From CAYRHN01 sp964424115 (GTDB lineage: Bacteria; Chloroflexota; Anaerolineae; Anaerolineales; Anaerolineaceae): 64,000 bases of DNA. A program made the translations under genes and the position numbers. The notes beneath the pieces were generated by a model that saw nothing but the letters and a program-made list of their open reading frames with translations, searched no databases and was not told the origin of the DNA. This document shows positions 7,759-16,227 of the stretch, piece after piece (within the stretch, counting starts at the first letter, position 1; each line of letters opens with the position of its first letter). The DNA lies in NCBI GenBank assembly GCA_964424115.1, contig CAYRHN010000002.1:62001-126000 (forward strand). Reading direction: 5' to 3'.

Positions 7759-7989
7759 CTAGTGGGTTTTGGCCGGCTTGCTGACCGAGATCACGTTGGC
7801 GGCCTGCAAACCTTTGCTGCCCTGCTCAATCGAGAACTCAACCACTTCGCCTTCTTCCAGGGATTTGTAGCCCTCGGATTGAATAGCGGAAAAGTGCACG
7901 AACACGTCATTGCCATCTTCACGGCCGATGAAACCAAAGCCCTTGGTGGCGTTGAACCATTTAACGGTTCCAGTAAAACGTTCTGCCAT
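7759..7989 (-). CDS. csp: Cold-shock protein (CspA family)
   Basis: The 76-residue protein is a single cold-shock domain with RNP1 (KGFGFI) and RNP2 (VFVHF). It starts with the typical GTVKWFNATKGFGFI region. It binds single-stranded RNA/DNA and acts as an RNA chaperone. A leader of about 83 bases is predicted from the promoter at 8080-8108, shorter than the thermosensor leader of E. coli cspA. Monocistronic. Confidence 0.96.
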   Translation of the reverse strand: MAERFTGTVKWFNATKGFGFIGREDGNDVFVHFSAIQSEGYKSLEEGEVVEFSIEQGSKGLQAANVISVSKPAKTH

Positions 7990-8079
7990 TGTCTTTCTCT
8001 CTTTCTTTGATAAAAAATTTGGTTTATTGCAGAGTCGCCCCCGTAGAGCTACGAACAGCGTTTCTGCCAGAATGGCACA

Positions 8080-8108
8080 AGAATATCATGATATCGGCTA
8101 ATTGTCAA
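8080..8108 (-). promoter_or_regulatory. Promoter of csp
   Basis: Minus strand TTGACA (8103-8108), 17-base spacer, TATTCT (8080-8085). Perfect -35 and good -10. Transcription would begin near 8073. Confidence 0.8.
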
Positions 8109-8164
8109 GATACAGCCGGATTTTCTTAACGTACAAAGAGCAAAATGGGAATATTGTAAACGCA

Positions 8165-8198
8165 ACCTCCGTCCAGGGCTCCCATCCTGGACGGAGGT
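8165..8198. terminator. 13-bp perfect hairpin, probable terminator of the prfA-prmC-tsaC cluster
   Basis: ACCTCCGTCCAGG (8165-8177) pairs perfectly with CCTGGACGGAGGT (8186-8198), with an 8-base loop. On the minus strand it follows the tsaC stop by about 115 bases and is followed by a moderately T-rich stretch. The rest of 8110-8312 holds nothing else recognisable. Confidence 0.6.
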
Positions 8199-8312
8199 GA
8201 CTAGGTAATACGAGGAGAATGCACCTATATTATCCCCGTTGGAAGTTAAGATTGCGTGAATTTTATCTAAGAATTAGATGAGAGTATTCGGATAAAAACA
8301 ATCCAAATATTA

Positions 8313-8936
8313 TTAACCGGCTGCCAGACATTTAAGGATGTCGTTCTCGGAGATTGCTCCCTGACGCAGGATGGCAGGCGGGGTTTGGGTGCAGTCCACC
8401 ACGCAGGAAGGCACCCCGCCGGAGACTGGGCCGCCATCCAATACCAACGCGATCCTGCCTCCCAGCTGCGCCAGCACGTCGCTGGCGTTGAGCGGGTTGG
8501 CGGCTCCAGACATGTTTGCGGAAGTAACAGCCAGCGGACCGCTGCGGGCCAGCAATGCCAGCGCAAACGGATGGCTGGGCATGCGCACGCCCACAGTGGG
8601 GGTGGGGGAGAGCACTTCGGGTAAGGCAGGTTGGCGGTGGACCACCAGGGTGAGGGCACCCGGCCAGAAACGTGCAGCCAGGCGAACTGCCTCGTCGGGC
8701 AGATCCAAGGTTACCTGGCGCAATTGCTCCAGGCTGCCGAGCAGGACCGGGATGGCCTTCGTGTTATCGCGGCCTTTTACGTCAAAAATCCGCTGGATGG
8801 CGGCCGGGTTGAACAGGTCGGCAGCCAATCCGTAGACCGTGTCGGTAGGAAAAGCGATCAGCTCACCCCGGCGAAGTATTTCCAACGCGGAAGAGAGAGC
8901 CTCGGGAGAAGAAACAGGCAGCAGTTGTGTTTTCAT
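8313..8936 (-). CDS. tsaC: L-threonylcarbamoyladenylate synthase (Sua5/YrdC family)
   Basis: The 207-residue YrdC-domain protein has the nucleotide-binding signatures FPTDTVYGLAAD, FDVKGRDNTKAIPVLL, WPGALTLV, VGVRMPSH and TSANMSG. It makes threonylcarbamoyl-AMP, the first step of t6A modification at position 37 of ANN-decoding tRNAs. The start at 8936 is four bases after the prmC stop and fits the family N-terminus; the longer frame would overlap prmC. It lacks the extra C-terminal Sua5 domain, so it is the short TsaC form. Operon with prfA and prmC, an arrangement common in bacteria. Confidence 0.92.
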   Translation of the reverse strand: MKTQLLPVSSPEALSSALEILRRGELIAFPTDTVYGLAADLFNPAAIQRIFDVKGRDNTKAIPVLLGSLEQLRQVTLDLPDEAVRLAARFWPGALTLVVHRQPALPEVLSPTPTVGVRMPSHPFALALLARSGPLAVTSANMSGAANPLNASDVLAQLGGRIALVLDGGPVSGGVPSCVVDCTQTPPAILRQGAISENDILKCLAAG

Positions 8937-8940
8937 TGGG

Positions 8941-9795
8941 TTACTCTGGAAGTTCAATGCGCAGCAGGCGCGGGAACCCGGCCAGGTCTGGAAGGATGGC
9001 GACCTGCGCGGCTGGAAAAGCATTCCTGCCCAGTTCCAGGGCGGCGGAACCTTGCCCGGCTTCGATCTCCAGCAGCAGTAAACCGCCGGGCAGGATCCTG
9101 GTCGGGGCCTGGACCAGCAGTTCGCAGATGAGATCTAATCCATCCGATCCACCGTCCAGGGCCAGGCGGGGCTCGTGCCGGGCGACAGTCAGATCAGCCA
9201 GCTTGGCTGTTGGGATGTAGGGCAGGTTGGCGCACAACAGATCAAAAGAGGTCCCGAAAGGTTCCAATAAATTGCTCTGCACGGCCATCACTTTATGCGC
9301 CACCCGGTGCATCGAGATATTATTCAACGTGCCGCGCAAAGCAGGCCGGCTGATATCGACGGCCAGCATGCGCAGTCCCATCACCTTCTTGACCAGGGTG
9401 ACAGCAATGCAGCCGCTGCCGCTGCCTACGTCAACCCCCCAGCGTTTTTCAGGATGACGTTCCAGCCAGTCGACGGCCTGTTCAACCAGCAGTTCTGTCT
9501 CCGGTCGGGGAATTAATACGTGGGGGCCAACCCGGAAGGGCAAACCGTAGAATTCCTGGGTGCCGGTCAGGTAGGGCAAGGGCACTCCTTTGGCAAGGGA
9601 ATCCAATCCCAGGCGCAGGAAATGCTGCTGGGAGGCGCTGAGCGTGTTCTCGGGATGCGCCAGGATCCAGGAGCGCGGTCTGCCCAGCAGACAGGCTGCC
9701 AGGGCTTCAACTTCCAGGCCGGGATGTTCGCTTTTTCCGGTCAATTCCTGGCGGGCGCTTTTCAGCCACTCGCCCAGGCTAATCTTCGTCGTCAT
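8941..9795 (-). CDS. prmC: Release factor glutamine methyltransferase
   Basis: The 284-residue protein has an N-terminal helical domain (about 1-85) and a SAM-dependent methyltransferase domain with VDVGSGSGCIAVTL (SAM site). The catalytic loop is ANLPYIP where most PrmC proteins have NPPY: the second residue is Leu, while Asn and the Pro-Tyr pair remain. It methylates the Gln of the GGQ motif in release factors. It overlaps the end of prfA by 17 bases, which supports coupled translation. Confidence 0.92.
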   Translation of the reverse strand: MTTKISLGEWLKSARQELTGKSEHPGLEVEALAACLLGRPRSWILAHPENTLSASQQHFLRLGLDSLAKGVPLPYLTGTQEFYGLPFRVGPHVLIPRPETELLVEQAVDWLERHPEKRWGVDVGSGSGCIAVTLVKKVMGLRMLAVDISRPALRGTLNNISMHRVAHKVMAVQSNLLEPFGTSFDLLCANLPYIPTAKLADLTVARHEPRLALDGGSDGLDLICELLVQAPTRILPGGLLLLEIEAGQGSAALELGRNAFPAAQVAILPDLAGFPRLLRIELPE

Positions 9796-10858
9796 CTCCC
9801 GAGCCTACCGCTGCCAACCGCTCCGATTCCTCGCGGGTGGATAATTCGTCAATGAACATATCCAGGTCGCCATCCATCACCGTGGGGAGGTTGTAGGAGG
9901 AGATATTGATGCGGTGATCGGTGACGCGGGACTGCGGGTAATTGTAGGTGCGGATCTTCTCCGAGCGCTCGCCGGTACCCACCTGAGAACGGCGGGTGGC
10001 TTCCAGTTCCTCGGTACGTTTTTCTTGTTCGATTTCGTATAGTCTTGCGCGCAGAATGCTCATTGCGCGCAAACGGTTTTGGAGTTGCGAGCGCTCGTCC
10101 TGACAGGCAACTACAATCCCGGTGGGAAGGTGGGTGATCCGCACTGCGGTGGAGTTCTTTTGTACATTTTGCCCGCCGGCTCCCGCGGAACGGTAGACGT
10201 CCGTGCGGATGTCGGATTCGGGGATGTTGATTTCTACATCTTCAACTTCAGCCAGCACGGCTACCGTGGTGGTGGAGGTGTGGATACGCCCGGATGATTC
10301 GGTTACCGGAATGCGCTGCACACGATGCACCCCAGACTCGAACTTTAACCGCGAGTAAGCCCCGCGGCCTTTGACCATGAAGATGATCTCTTTGAACCCG
10401 CCAATACCGGTCTCGTTTTGGGAAAGGATCTCAACCGACCAGTTGCGCCGTTCAGCATAGCGGGAGTACATACGGAATAAATCCGCGGCAAATAGGGCGG
10501 CTTCGTCTCCGCCGGTTCCGGCGCGGATCTCAACGATCACGTTGCGCGAGTCGCGTTTGTCCTTGGGAACCAGCATGCCCTTGATCTCTTTTTCTAGTGT
10601 TTCACTGCGGGGAAGAAGCTCCTCCAACTCAGCCTGCGCCAGGGCGCGCAGTTCTTCGTCTTCAGCATCTTGCAGCTCGCGGGCCTGTTCAATCTGCGCC
10701 AGGGCCTGCCGGTATTGCTGCGCCAGGTTTACCACGTCTTCCAGTTCGGCGCGTTCTTTCGCCAATTCGCTGGCCCGTTGGTAATCTTGGAGGGTTTCTT
10801 CCAATTGGCGGCCTAATTCAGCATAACGTTCTTCAATTAATGTCAATTTATCCAGCAT
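9779..10858 (-). CDS. prfA: Peptide chain release factor 1
   Basis: The 359-residue class I release factor carries the GGQ motif (GAGGQNVQKNSTAVRI) that triggers peptidyl-tRNA hydrolysis. The stop-codon recognition tripeptide is of the RF1 PxT type (IPVTESSGRIHTS), so it reads UAA and UAG. Length and start fit RF1. It leads the prfA-prmC-tsaC run on the minus strand, divergent from the MgtE-like gene. Confidence 0.97.
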   Translation of the reverse strand: MLDKLTLIEERYAELGRQLEETLQDYQRASELAKERAELEDVVNLAQQYRQALAQIEQARELQDAEDEELRALAQAELEELLPRSETLEKEIKGMLVPKDKRDSRNVIVEIRAGTGGDEAALFAADLFRMYSRYAERRNWSVEILSQNETGIGGFKEIIFMVKGRGAYSRLKFESGVHRVQRIPVTESSGRIHTSTTTVAVLAEVEDVEINIPESDIRTDVYRSAGAGGQNVQKNSTAVRITHLPTGIVVACQDERSQLQNRLRAMSILRARLYEIEQEKRTEELEATRRSQVGTGERSEKIRTYNYPQSRVTDHRINISSYNLPTVMDGDLDMFIDELSTREESERLAAVGSGDDDED

Positions 10859-10954
10859 AATCCTATCCTTGCCTCATTTCTACAAGCAAGCAATTATACC
10901 ATTTGATAAGAGATTCCCTGTATTGGCGGTCTCGATTTTTCTACTAAAGAGGAA

Positions 10955-10960
10955 TATAAT
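10955..10960 (+). promoter_or_regulatory. -10 box upstream of the MgtE-like gene
   Basis: Perfect TATAAT 75 bases before the ATG. The leader contains a short 6-bp stem (11000-11005 with 11018-11023) just before the AGGAGG ribosome site. It is too short for a known magnesium riboswitch such as the M-box. Confidence 0.5.
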
Positions 10961-11035
10961 ATTATCCGCGCGGTCCTACCGCCCGATCTTTATGGATGAG
11001 CCGGTGTTTCGGATTGAACCGGCCAGGAGGCGAAT

Positions 11036-12292
11036 ATGCCTTTTATCAGTGAAATGATCCGCCGTCCCGTAGTGGATGTAGAAGGCAGATCGGTCGGTTC
11101 CCTGGAAGATATTATTGCTGTCCAGCTGGGGGATAAGCCGCACCCCAAGATCGCCGCCATTGAGGTTCGCTCGGCGGGTAAGTCACGATTAATTCCAGTC
11201 GGGGAGGTCGTAGCGTTATTTGCGCCGGTAATCCCGCTCAATAAAATACAGTCGGAATTGTCCATCTATACCCCAGGAGTACAGGATACCTGGTTGGTGC
11301 GCGAGGTGCTTGATAAACAGATCATCGATACCGACGGTGTGCGCGTGGTGCGCGTGAATGATCTGGAGTTGTCGCGGGCAGCTGCGGATGTGTATGTTGC
11401 CAATGTGGATATTTCTTCAGCGGGCTTGCTGCGCCGGCTAGGTATGGAAAAATTGGCGGCCCGTTTACGGATACGCGGCAGCAAAGAAAAGCAGAAGGGG
11501 CAGATTTCCTGGGATTACGTCGAATTACTGGGCAGCGATCAGCCGATGCGGCTTAAAGTTCCCGGCCGCCACCTGGCCGAGCTGCATCCCGCCGACCTGG
11601 CGGAGATCGTCAGCGACCTGACCAGCACTGAATCCAGCCGCTTGTTGGACACCCTGGATGTAAAAACTCTGGCAGATACCCTGGAAGAAGTGGAGCCGGA
11701 TTTCCAGGCACACCTGGTGGAAAGCATGCCGGATGAACGCGTGGCGGATGTACTCGAAGAGATGTCTCCGGATGAGGCGGCTGACCTGCTGGCTGAACTA
11801 CCGGAAGAGCGCAGCACTGAGCTGCTTCGTTTGATGGAAACGGATGAGGCAGAAGACGTCCGCCGACTGCTCAAATTCCCTGAAGATTCAGCGGGTGGGA
11901 TCATGAACACCGAATTCCTATCTGTCCGGGCGGGTCAAAAAGCCAGCGAGGTGATTGACTTTTTGCGTGAGCATGCGGAAGAAGCGGAAACAGCATATTA
12001 TATCTACGTAATGGATGATGAACGCCACCTGATCGGTGTATTCTCATTGCGCGCCTTGATCCTGAACCGCCCAGAGTCGCTGGTTGCGGATTTCATGGAA
12101 AAACGTGTGGTTTCGGTGCAACTGCTGGATACCCAGGAAGATGCCGCGCAGCTGGTGTCTAAGTACAATCTATTGGCCCTGCCGGTGGTGAACGACCAAA
12201 ACCAGATGCAAGGCATCGTCACGGCTGATGATGCGCTGGACAAGATCATTCCGACGGCCTGGAAAAAACGCTTACCAAGACTATATCGCTAA
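11036..12292 (+). CDS. Soluble MgtE N-domain / CBS protein with PRC-barrels
   Basis: The 418-residue protein has two PRC-barrel-like domains (about 1-75 and 84-150), an MgtE N-terminal superhelical domain (about 185-285; HPADLAEIV, MSPDEAADLLAELPEE) and a CBS pair (about 290-410). There is no transmembrane channel domain, so it is the cytosolic sensor half of an MgtE magnesium channel without the channel. In MgtE these domains bind Mg2+ and close the pore. A transporter gene follows after 19 bases, so this protein most likely regulates that transporter in response to Mg2+. The Mg2+ ligand role of the acidic residues is inferred from family knowledge. Confidence 0.85.
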   Translation: MPFISEMIRRPVVDVEGRSVGSLEDIIAVQLGDKPHPKIAAIEVRSAGKSRLIPVGEVVALFAPVIPLNKIQSELSIYTPGVQDTWLVREVLDKQIIDTDGVRVVRVNDLELSRAAADVYVANVDISSAGLLRRLGMEKLAARLRIRGSKEKQKGQISWDYVELLGSDQPMRLKVPGRHLAELHPADLAEIVSDLTSTESSRLLDTLDVKTLADTLEEVEPDFQAHLVESMPDERVADVLEEMSPDEAADLLAELPEERSTELLRLMETDEAEDVRRLLKFPEDSAGGIMNTEFLSVRAGQKASEVIDFLREHAEEAETAYYIYVMDDERHLIGVFSLRALILNRPESLVADFMEKRVVSVQLLDTQEDAAQLVSKYNLLALPVVNDQNQMQGIVTADDALDKIIPTAWKKRLPRLYR

Positions 12293-12311
12293 GTCAAGAT
12301 AGGAGAATTCC

Positions 12312-13583
12312 ATGGGTATCTGGCAAAAGCTTAAGCGATATCGTACGCGCCTGGCACTGTTGCTGGCGGTAATTGGACCAGGCATTATCACCGCTAATGT
12401 GGATAACGACGCTGGCGGGATCACTACTTATTCGGTCGCCGGGGCGCATTACGGGTACGGCCTGTTGTGGATGCTGCCCCTGGTTGCCCTGGCATTGATC
12501 ATTGTCCAGGAAATGAGCGCCCGCCTGGGGGTGGTTACGGGGAAAGGGCTGGCGGATTTAATTCGCGAGTCGATGGGCGTCAGGATCACTGCGATCATCC
12601 TGGCATTTCTGGTGATCGTGAACCTTGCCAACACTTTTAGCGAATTTGCCGGTGTGGCTGCCAGTTTGGAAATATTTGGGATCAGTAAATATGTGTCGGT
12701 GCCGATCGCTGCTGTGGGGGTGTGGCTGCTGATCGTGAAAGGCAATTATAAATCGGTTGAGCGGATCTTCCTGTTCGCCAGCGCGATCTATCTGTGTTAT
12801 GTGATCTCAGGTATCCTGGCCAGGCCCAATTGGAACGAGGTCGGCAGCGCATTTGCCAATCCCACTTTTCATTTCGATGTGGGTTATGTGACTATTTTTG
12901 TGACCATCATTGGTACGACCATTGCCCCGTGGATGCAGTTCTACCAGCAGGCTTCGATCGTGGATAAAGGGATCAAGCCCAAAGATTATCACCTGGAACG
13001 CATCGATGTGGTTGTTGGGTCCTTGTTTGCCGTAGTCGTTGCGGCCTTTATCATCATCGCCTGTGCTGCGACGATCTTCCCGGCCGGGGTGCCGGTGGAA
13101 ACCGCGGAAGATGCGGCGCGAGCGCTGCACCCGCTGGCTGGTGACTACGCTTCCGCCTTGTTCGCTGTTGGCCTGCTCAACGCTTCCCTTTTTTCCGCCG
13201 CCATTTTGCCGCTCTCCACATCGTATGCAGTATGCGAGGCTTTTGGATGGGAATCGGGGGTGGATCATGGGTTGAAAGAAGCCCCCGCCTTCTTTGGAAT
13301 TTATACGGGGTTGATCGTGATCGCCGCTGTGCTGGTACTGCTACCCATCCAGTCTCTGGTGAATGCCATGATGTTTAGCCAGACCTTAAATGGGGTATTG
13401 CTGCCGGTGATCCTGATCACTATGCTGCGTCTGATCAATGATAAGCGGCTGATGGGCAAATTTGCGAATGGCAGGTTCCTCAATATTGTTAGTTATGTCA
13501 CAGTGGCCATCTTGATCTTTCTGACGGTCATTCTCGTTCTAACTACGTTTTTCCCCACGGCTCTGGCTGGATTAAGCGGTTGA
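12312..13583 (+). CDS. NRAMP-family divalent metal transporter, probably magnesium type
   Basis: The 423-residue protein has about 11 membrane helices in the NRAMP/SLC11 pattern. The helix 1 motif is D33-A-G-G36 where Mn/Fe transporters have DPGN. In helix 6 the sequence TTIAPWM has Ala205 where they have the metal-selective Met. Loss of the Asn and Met while keeping the Asp is the pattern reported for NRAMP-related magnesium transporters (NRMT). Together with the MgtE-like sensor upstream this argues for Mg2+ uptake rather than Mn2+ or Fe2+. Family is sure; substrate is inferred. Confidence 0.85.
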   Translation: MGIWQKLKRYRTRLALLLAVIGPGIITANVDNDAGGITTYSVAGAHYGYGLLWMLPLVALALIIVQEMSARLGVVTGKGLADLIRESMGVRITAIILAFLVIVNLANTFSEFAGVAASLEIFGISKYVSVPIAAVGVWLLIVKGNYKSVERIFLFASAIYLCYVISGILARPNWNEVGSAFANPTFHFDVGYVTIFVTIIGTTIAPWMQFYQQASIVDKGIKPKDYHLERIDVVVGSLFAVVVAAFIIIACAATIFPAGVPVETAEDAARALHPLAGDYASALFAVGLLNASLFSAAILPLSTSYAVCEAFGWESGVDHGLKEAPAFFGIYTGLIVIAAVLVLLPIQSLVNAMMFSQTLNGVLLPVILITMLRLINDKRLMGKFANGRFLNIVSYVTVAILIFLTVILVLTTFFPTALAGLSG

Positions 13584-13630
13584 TTGGCTGAAAATAATTC
13601 CCGCTTTTTCCATAAATTGGATAGAATTAC

Positions 13631-13659
13631 TTGCTAAATTTTATCCGACTTGTTATAAA
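13631..13659 (+). promoter_or_regulatory. Promoter of cydAB
   Basis: TTGCTA (13631-13636), 17-base spacer, TATAAA (13654-13659) preceded by TGT as an extended -10. It lies in the AT-rich gap before cydA, with GAGGAG as the ribosome site. Confidence 0.65.
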
Positions 13660-13702
13660 ATACTTATATACATTCTCTGAATCTCTAAACTGAGGAGCGT
13701 GC

Positions 13703-15073
13703 ATGAATACACTTACCCTATCCCAATGGCAATTCGCCATTACGACGATCTACCATTTTTTCTTCGTCCCGCTGACCCTCGGGCTTGGGGTGTTGGTAGC
13801 GGTGATGGAAACCCTCTATGTGCGCACTAACCAAGAGGTCTATAAGCGCATGACCAAATTTTGGGGCAAATTGTTCTTGATCAATTTTGCCATGGGGGTG
13901 GTCACCGGCATAGTCCAGGAATTCCAGTTTGGCATGAACTGGTCGATCTATTCGCGTTATGTGGGCGATGTTTTCGGGGCTCCATTGGCGATCGAGGCCT
14001 TGCTGGCCTTCTTCCTGGAGTCGACATTCCTGGGATTGTGGATCTTTGGATGGGACCGCCTGTCCAAAAAGGTTCATCTGACCGCCATGTGGCTGGTTTC
14101 TATCGGTTCGCTGCTCTCTGCACTTTGGATCCTGATCGCCAATTCTTTCATGCAGCATCCGGTGGGAGCATCCTTTGAGGGCGGGCGTGCTGTAATGACC
14201 GATTTTGGTCAATTACTCACCAATCCGTATGTATGGCTGCAATTCCCTCATGTGGTGTTTTCTGGCCTCACAACCGGCGCCTTCTTCGTGCTTGGCATCA
14301 GCGCCTACCACTTGATCCGTAAATCGGATTCCGATCTGTTTGGACGATCCTTCAAGCTGGCAGCCTGGGTGGGGGTGGTGTCGGTGCTGGTGGTAATGCT
14401 GATCGGGCACAGCCAGGCGCAGCAGGTGGTTCAACTCCAACCGATGAAAATGTCGGCCGCCGAGGCTCTTTGGGAAGACGAGGATAATGCGGGCCTCTCC
14501 ATGCTCAGCTTTATCGATGAAGATAACCAGGCCAATACATTTGACTTTCGGATCCCCGGTTTGCTCAGTTTTCTTGCTTATGGCCGTTTTGGGGAGAGCG
14601 TGCAAGGGATTAATACCCTCGAGGCTCAATTTGAAGCCCAATACAGCAGGGAGTTTGGCGAGAACACCAGTTATATCCCGTCGGTAACCATTCTCTATTG
14701 GACTTTCCGGGCGATGGTCGGGGCAGGGTTGCTGATGTTCCTGGCCGGGCTGGTTGTGGTGTTCTTTATTTTACGCAAGCGTGCGACGCCGAAGTTTATC
14801 TTGAAATTGCTTCCATTCGCCATCCTCCTGCCATACCTGGCCAACACAACCGGGTGGATCCTGACCGAGATGGGCCGCCAACCGTGGATCGTATACGGCA
14901 AGCTGCTCACTTCACAGGCGGTCTCTCCCAGCGTTGAACCAGGAGAAGTGATGATTACTTTGATTGCTTTCCTGGTGATTTACGGGGTATTAATGGCAGC
15001 CGATATCTACCTGCTGGCAAAATTTGCCAAAGCGGGTGAAAAGACAGTTGCTGAAACGGTTGTTGAGGAATAG
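13703..15073 (+). CDS. cydA: Cytochrome bd quinol oxidase subunit I
   Basis: The 456-residue membrane protein matches CydA: N-terminal LSQWQFAITTIYHFFFVPLT with the heme-ligand His, the GMNWSIYSRYVGDVFGAPLAIE region with conserved acidic residues of the proton/oxygen path, and the C-terminal GRQPWIVYG signature. It binds hemes b558, b595 and d and oxidises quinol while reducing oxygen to water. The Q-loop is of the short type. It is followed by cydB nine bases later. It implies use or detoxification of oxygen by an otherwise hydrogenase-bearing cell. Confidence 0.97.
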   Translation: MNTLTLSQWQFAITTIYHFFFVPLTLGLGVLVAVMETLYVRTNQEVYKRMTKFWGKLFLINFAMGVVTGIVQEFQFGMNWSIYSRYVGDVFGAPLAIEALLAFFLESTFLGLWIFGWDRLSKKVHLTAMWLVSIGSLLSALWILIANSFMQHPVGASFEGGRAVMTDFGQLLTNPYVWLQFPHVVFSGLTTGAFFVLGISAYHLIRKSDSDLFGRSFKLAAWVGVVSVLVVMLIGHSQAQQVVQLQPMKMSAAEALWEDEDNAGLSMLSFIDEDNQANTFDFRIPGLLSFLAYGRFGESVQGINTLEAQFEAQYSREFGENTSYIPSVTILYWTFRAMVGAGLLMFLAGLVVVFFILRKRATPKFILKLLPFAILLPYLANTTGWILTEMGRQPWIVYGKLLTSQAVSPSVEPGEVMITLIAFLVIYGVLMAADIYLLAKFAKAGEKTVAETVVEE

Positions 15074-15082
15074 GAGGGCGAG

Positions 15083-16093
15083 ATGGAAACTTTGTGGTTC
15101 ATTCTGATCGCGATCTTGTATATCGGCTACTTCATTCTGGAAGGATTTGATATGGGGGTGGGCATGTTGCTGCCTTTCCTGGGCAAAGATGAAGAGCGAA
15201 AACGCATCATGATCAATACTGTTGGCCCGCATTGGGACGGCAACGAAGTGTGGCTTCTCACCGCAGGCGGAGCCACTTTTGCAGCATTCCCCCAGTGGTA
15301 TGCTACGCTTTTTAGCGGTTTTTACCTGCCGTTATTCTTGATTCTGATTGCGTTGATCTTCCGCGGGGTGGCGTTTGAATTCCGCGGCAAGGATGATCGT
15401 CCAGGATGGAAGGCGATCTGGACCTGGGCGTTAGTGCTTGGAAGCTATATTCCGGCTTTCTTGTGGGGAGTGGCCTTCACCAATTTTCTTTACGGAGTCC
15501 CGATCAATGCAGATTTCCAGTATGTCGGTGGATTCTTCAATTTGTTGAACCCATACGCCCTGCTGGGTGGAGTGCTTTCCCTGTTCGTCTTCCTGTTGAT
15601 TGGTGCGAACTTCCTGACCCTGAAAACCAGCGGTAATTTCATGGATGAATGCCGGGAGACTGCCTGGCGCTTGTGGCCTCCGGTTGTGATTGCCCTGGTT
15701 GGGTATCTTTTTGCCACCAGATTTGCTCCAGGCTTGACCGTCCAAGCGGGCATCAACCCCTTGATCCCCTTTGGAATTGTTGGGCTGGGATTGCTGGGCG
15801 TGGGCTGGTTGTTGATCAAGAAACGCGAGGGTTGGGCGTTTGTGGTGATGGCAGCGACCATCGCGCTGGGCACTTTGGGATTTTTCCTGATGCTCTTCCC
15901 GCGCGTATTGGTTTCTAATCCTAATCCTGAGAACAGCCTGACGATTTTCAACAGCGCCTCTGGGCCGGCCACTTTACAGGTGATGACGATTGTCGCTCTC
16001 ATCTTTGTGCCGCTAGTGCTGGCTTACCAGGCCTATACCTATTGGGTGTTCCGTAAGCGTCTGACCGGCAAGAAAGAGGATTTACATTACTAG
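15083..16093 (+). CDS. cydB: Cytochrome bd quinol oxidase subunit II
   Basis: The 336-residue membrane protein has the CydB N-terminus (LYIGYFILEGFDMGVG), the GPHWDGNEVWLLTAGGA motif and FRGVAFEFRGK, with about eight to nine helices. It pairs with CydA to form the oxidase core and stabilise the hemes. No cydX-like or cydCD gene is visible nearby. Transcription ends at the hairpin downstream. Confidence 0.97.
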   Translation: METLWFILIAILYIGYFILEGFDMGVGMLLPFLGKDEERKRIMINTVGPHWDGNEVWLLTAGGATFAAFPQWYATLFSGFYLPLFLILIALIFRGVAFEFRGKDDRPGWKAIWTWALVLGSYIPAFLWGVAFTNFLYGVPINADFQYVGGFFNLLNPYALLGGVLSLFVFLLIGANFLTLKTSGNFMDECRETAWRLWPPVVIALVGYLFATRFAPGLTVQAGINPLIPFGIVGLGLLGVGWLLIKKREGWAFVVMAATIALGTLGFFLMLFPRVLVSNPNPENSLTIFNSASGPATLQVMTIVALIFVPLVLAYQAYTYWVFRKRLTGKKEDLHY

Positions 16094-16119
16094 GATCCAT
16101 AATGATCCTGAAAAAAAGG

Positions 16120-16148
16120 AACGAGGCGGGCAAACCCCGCCTCGTTTA
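16120..16148. terminator. Terminator after cydB
   Basis: ACGAGGCGGG (16121-16130) pairs with CCCGCCTCGT (16136-16145) around a 5-base loop, with a run of A before and TTTA after. Typical rho-independent hairpin. Confidence 0.88.
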
Positions 16149-16227
16149 TTGCCCCACGTTTCGAAGTTTTGAATTAAAATGAGTGGGCGGACAGGGGGGC
16201 CGAATATCATCACAGGAGAAAATTAAA

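Noticed and set aside
10961..11035. M-box magnesium riboswitch before the MgtE-like gene
   Set aside because: The leader is only about 70 bases and shows just a 6-bp stem, far below the size and structure of an M-box.
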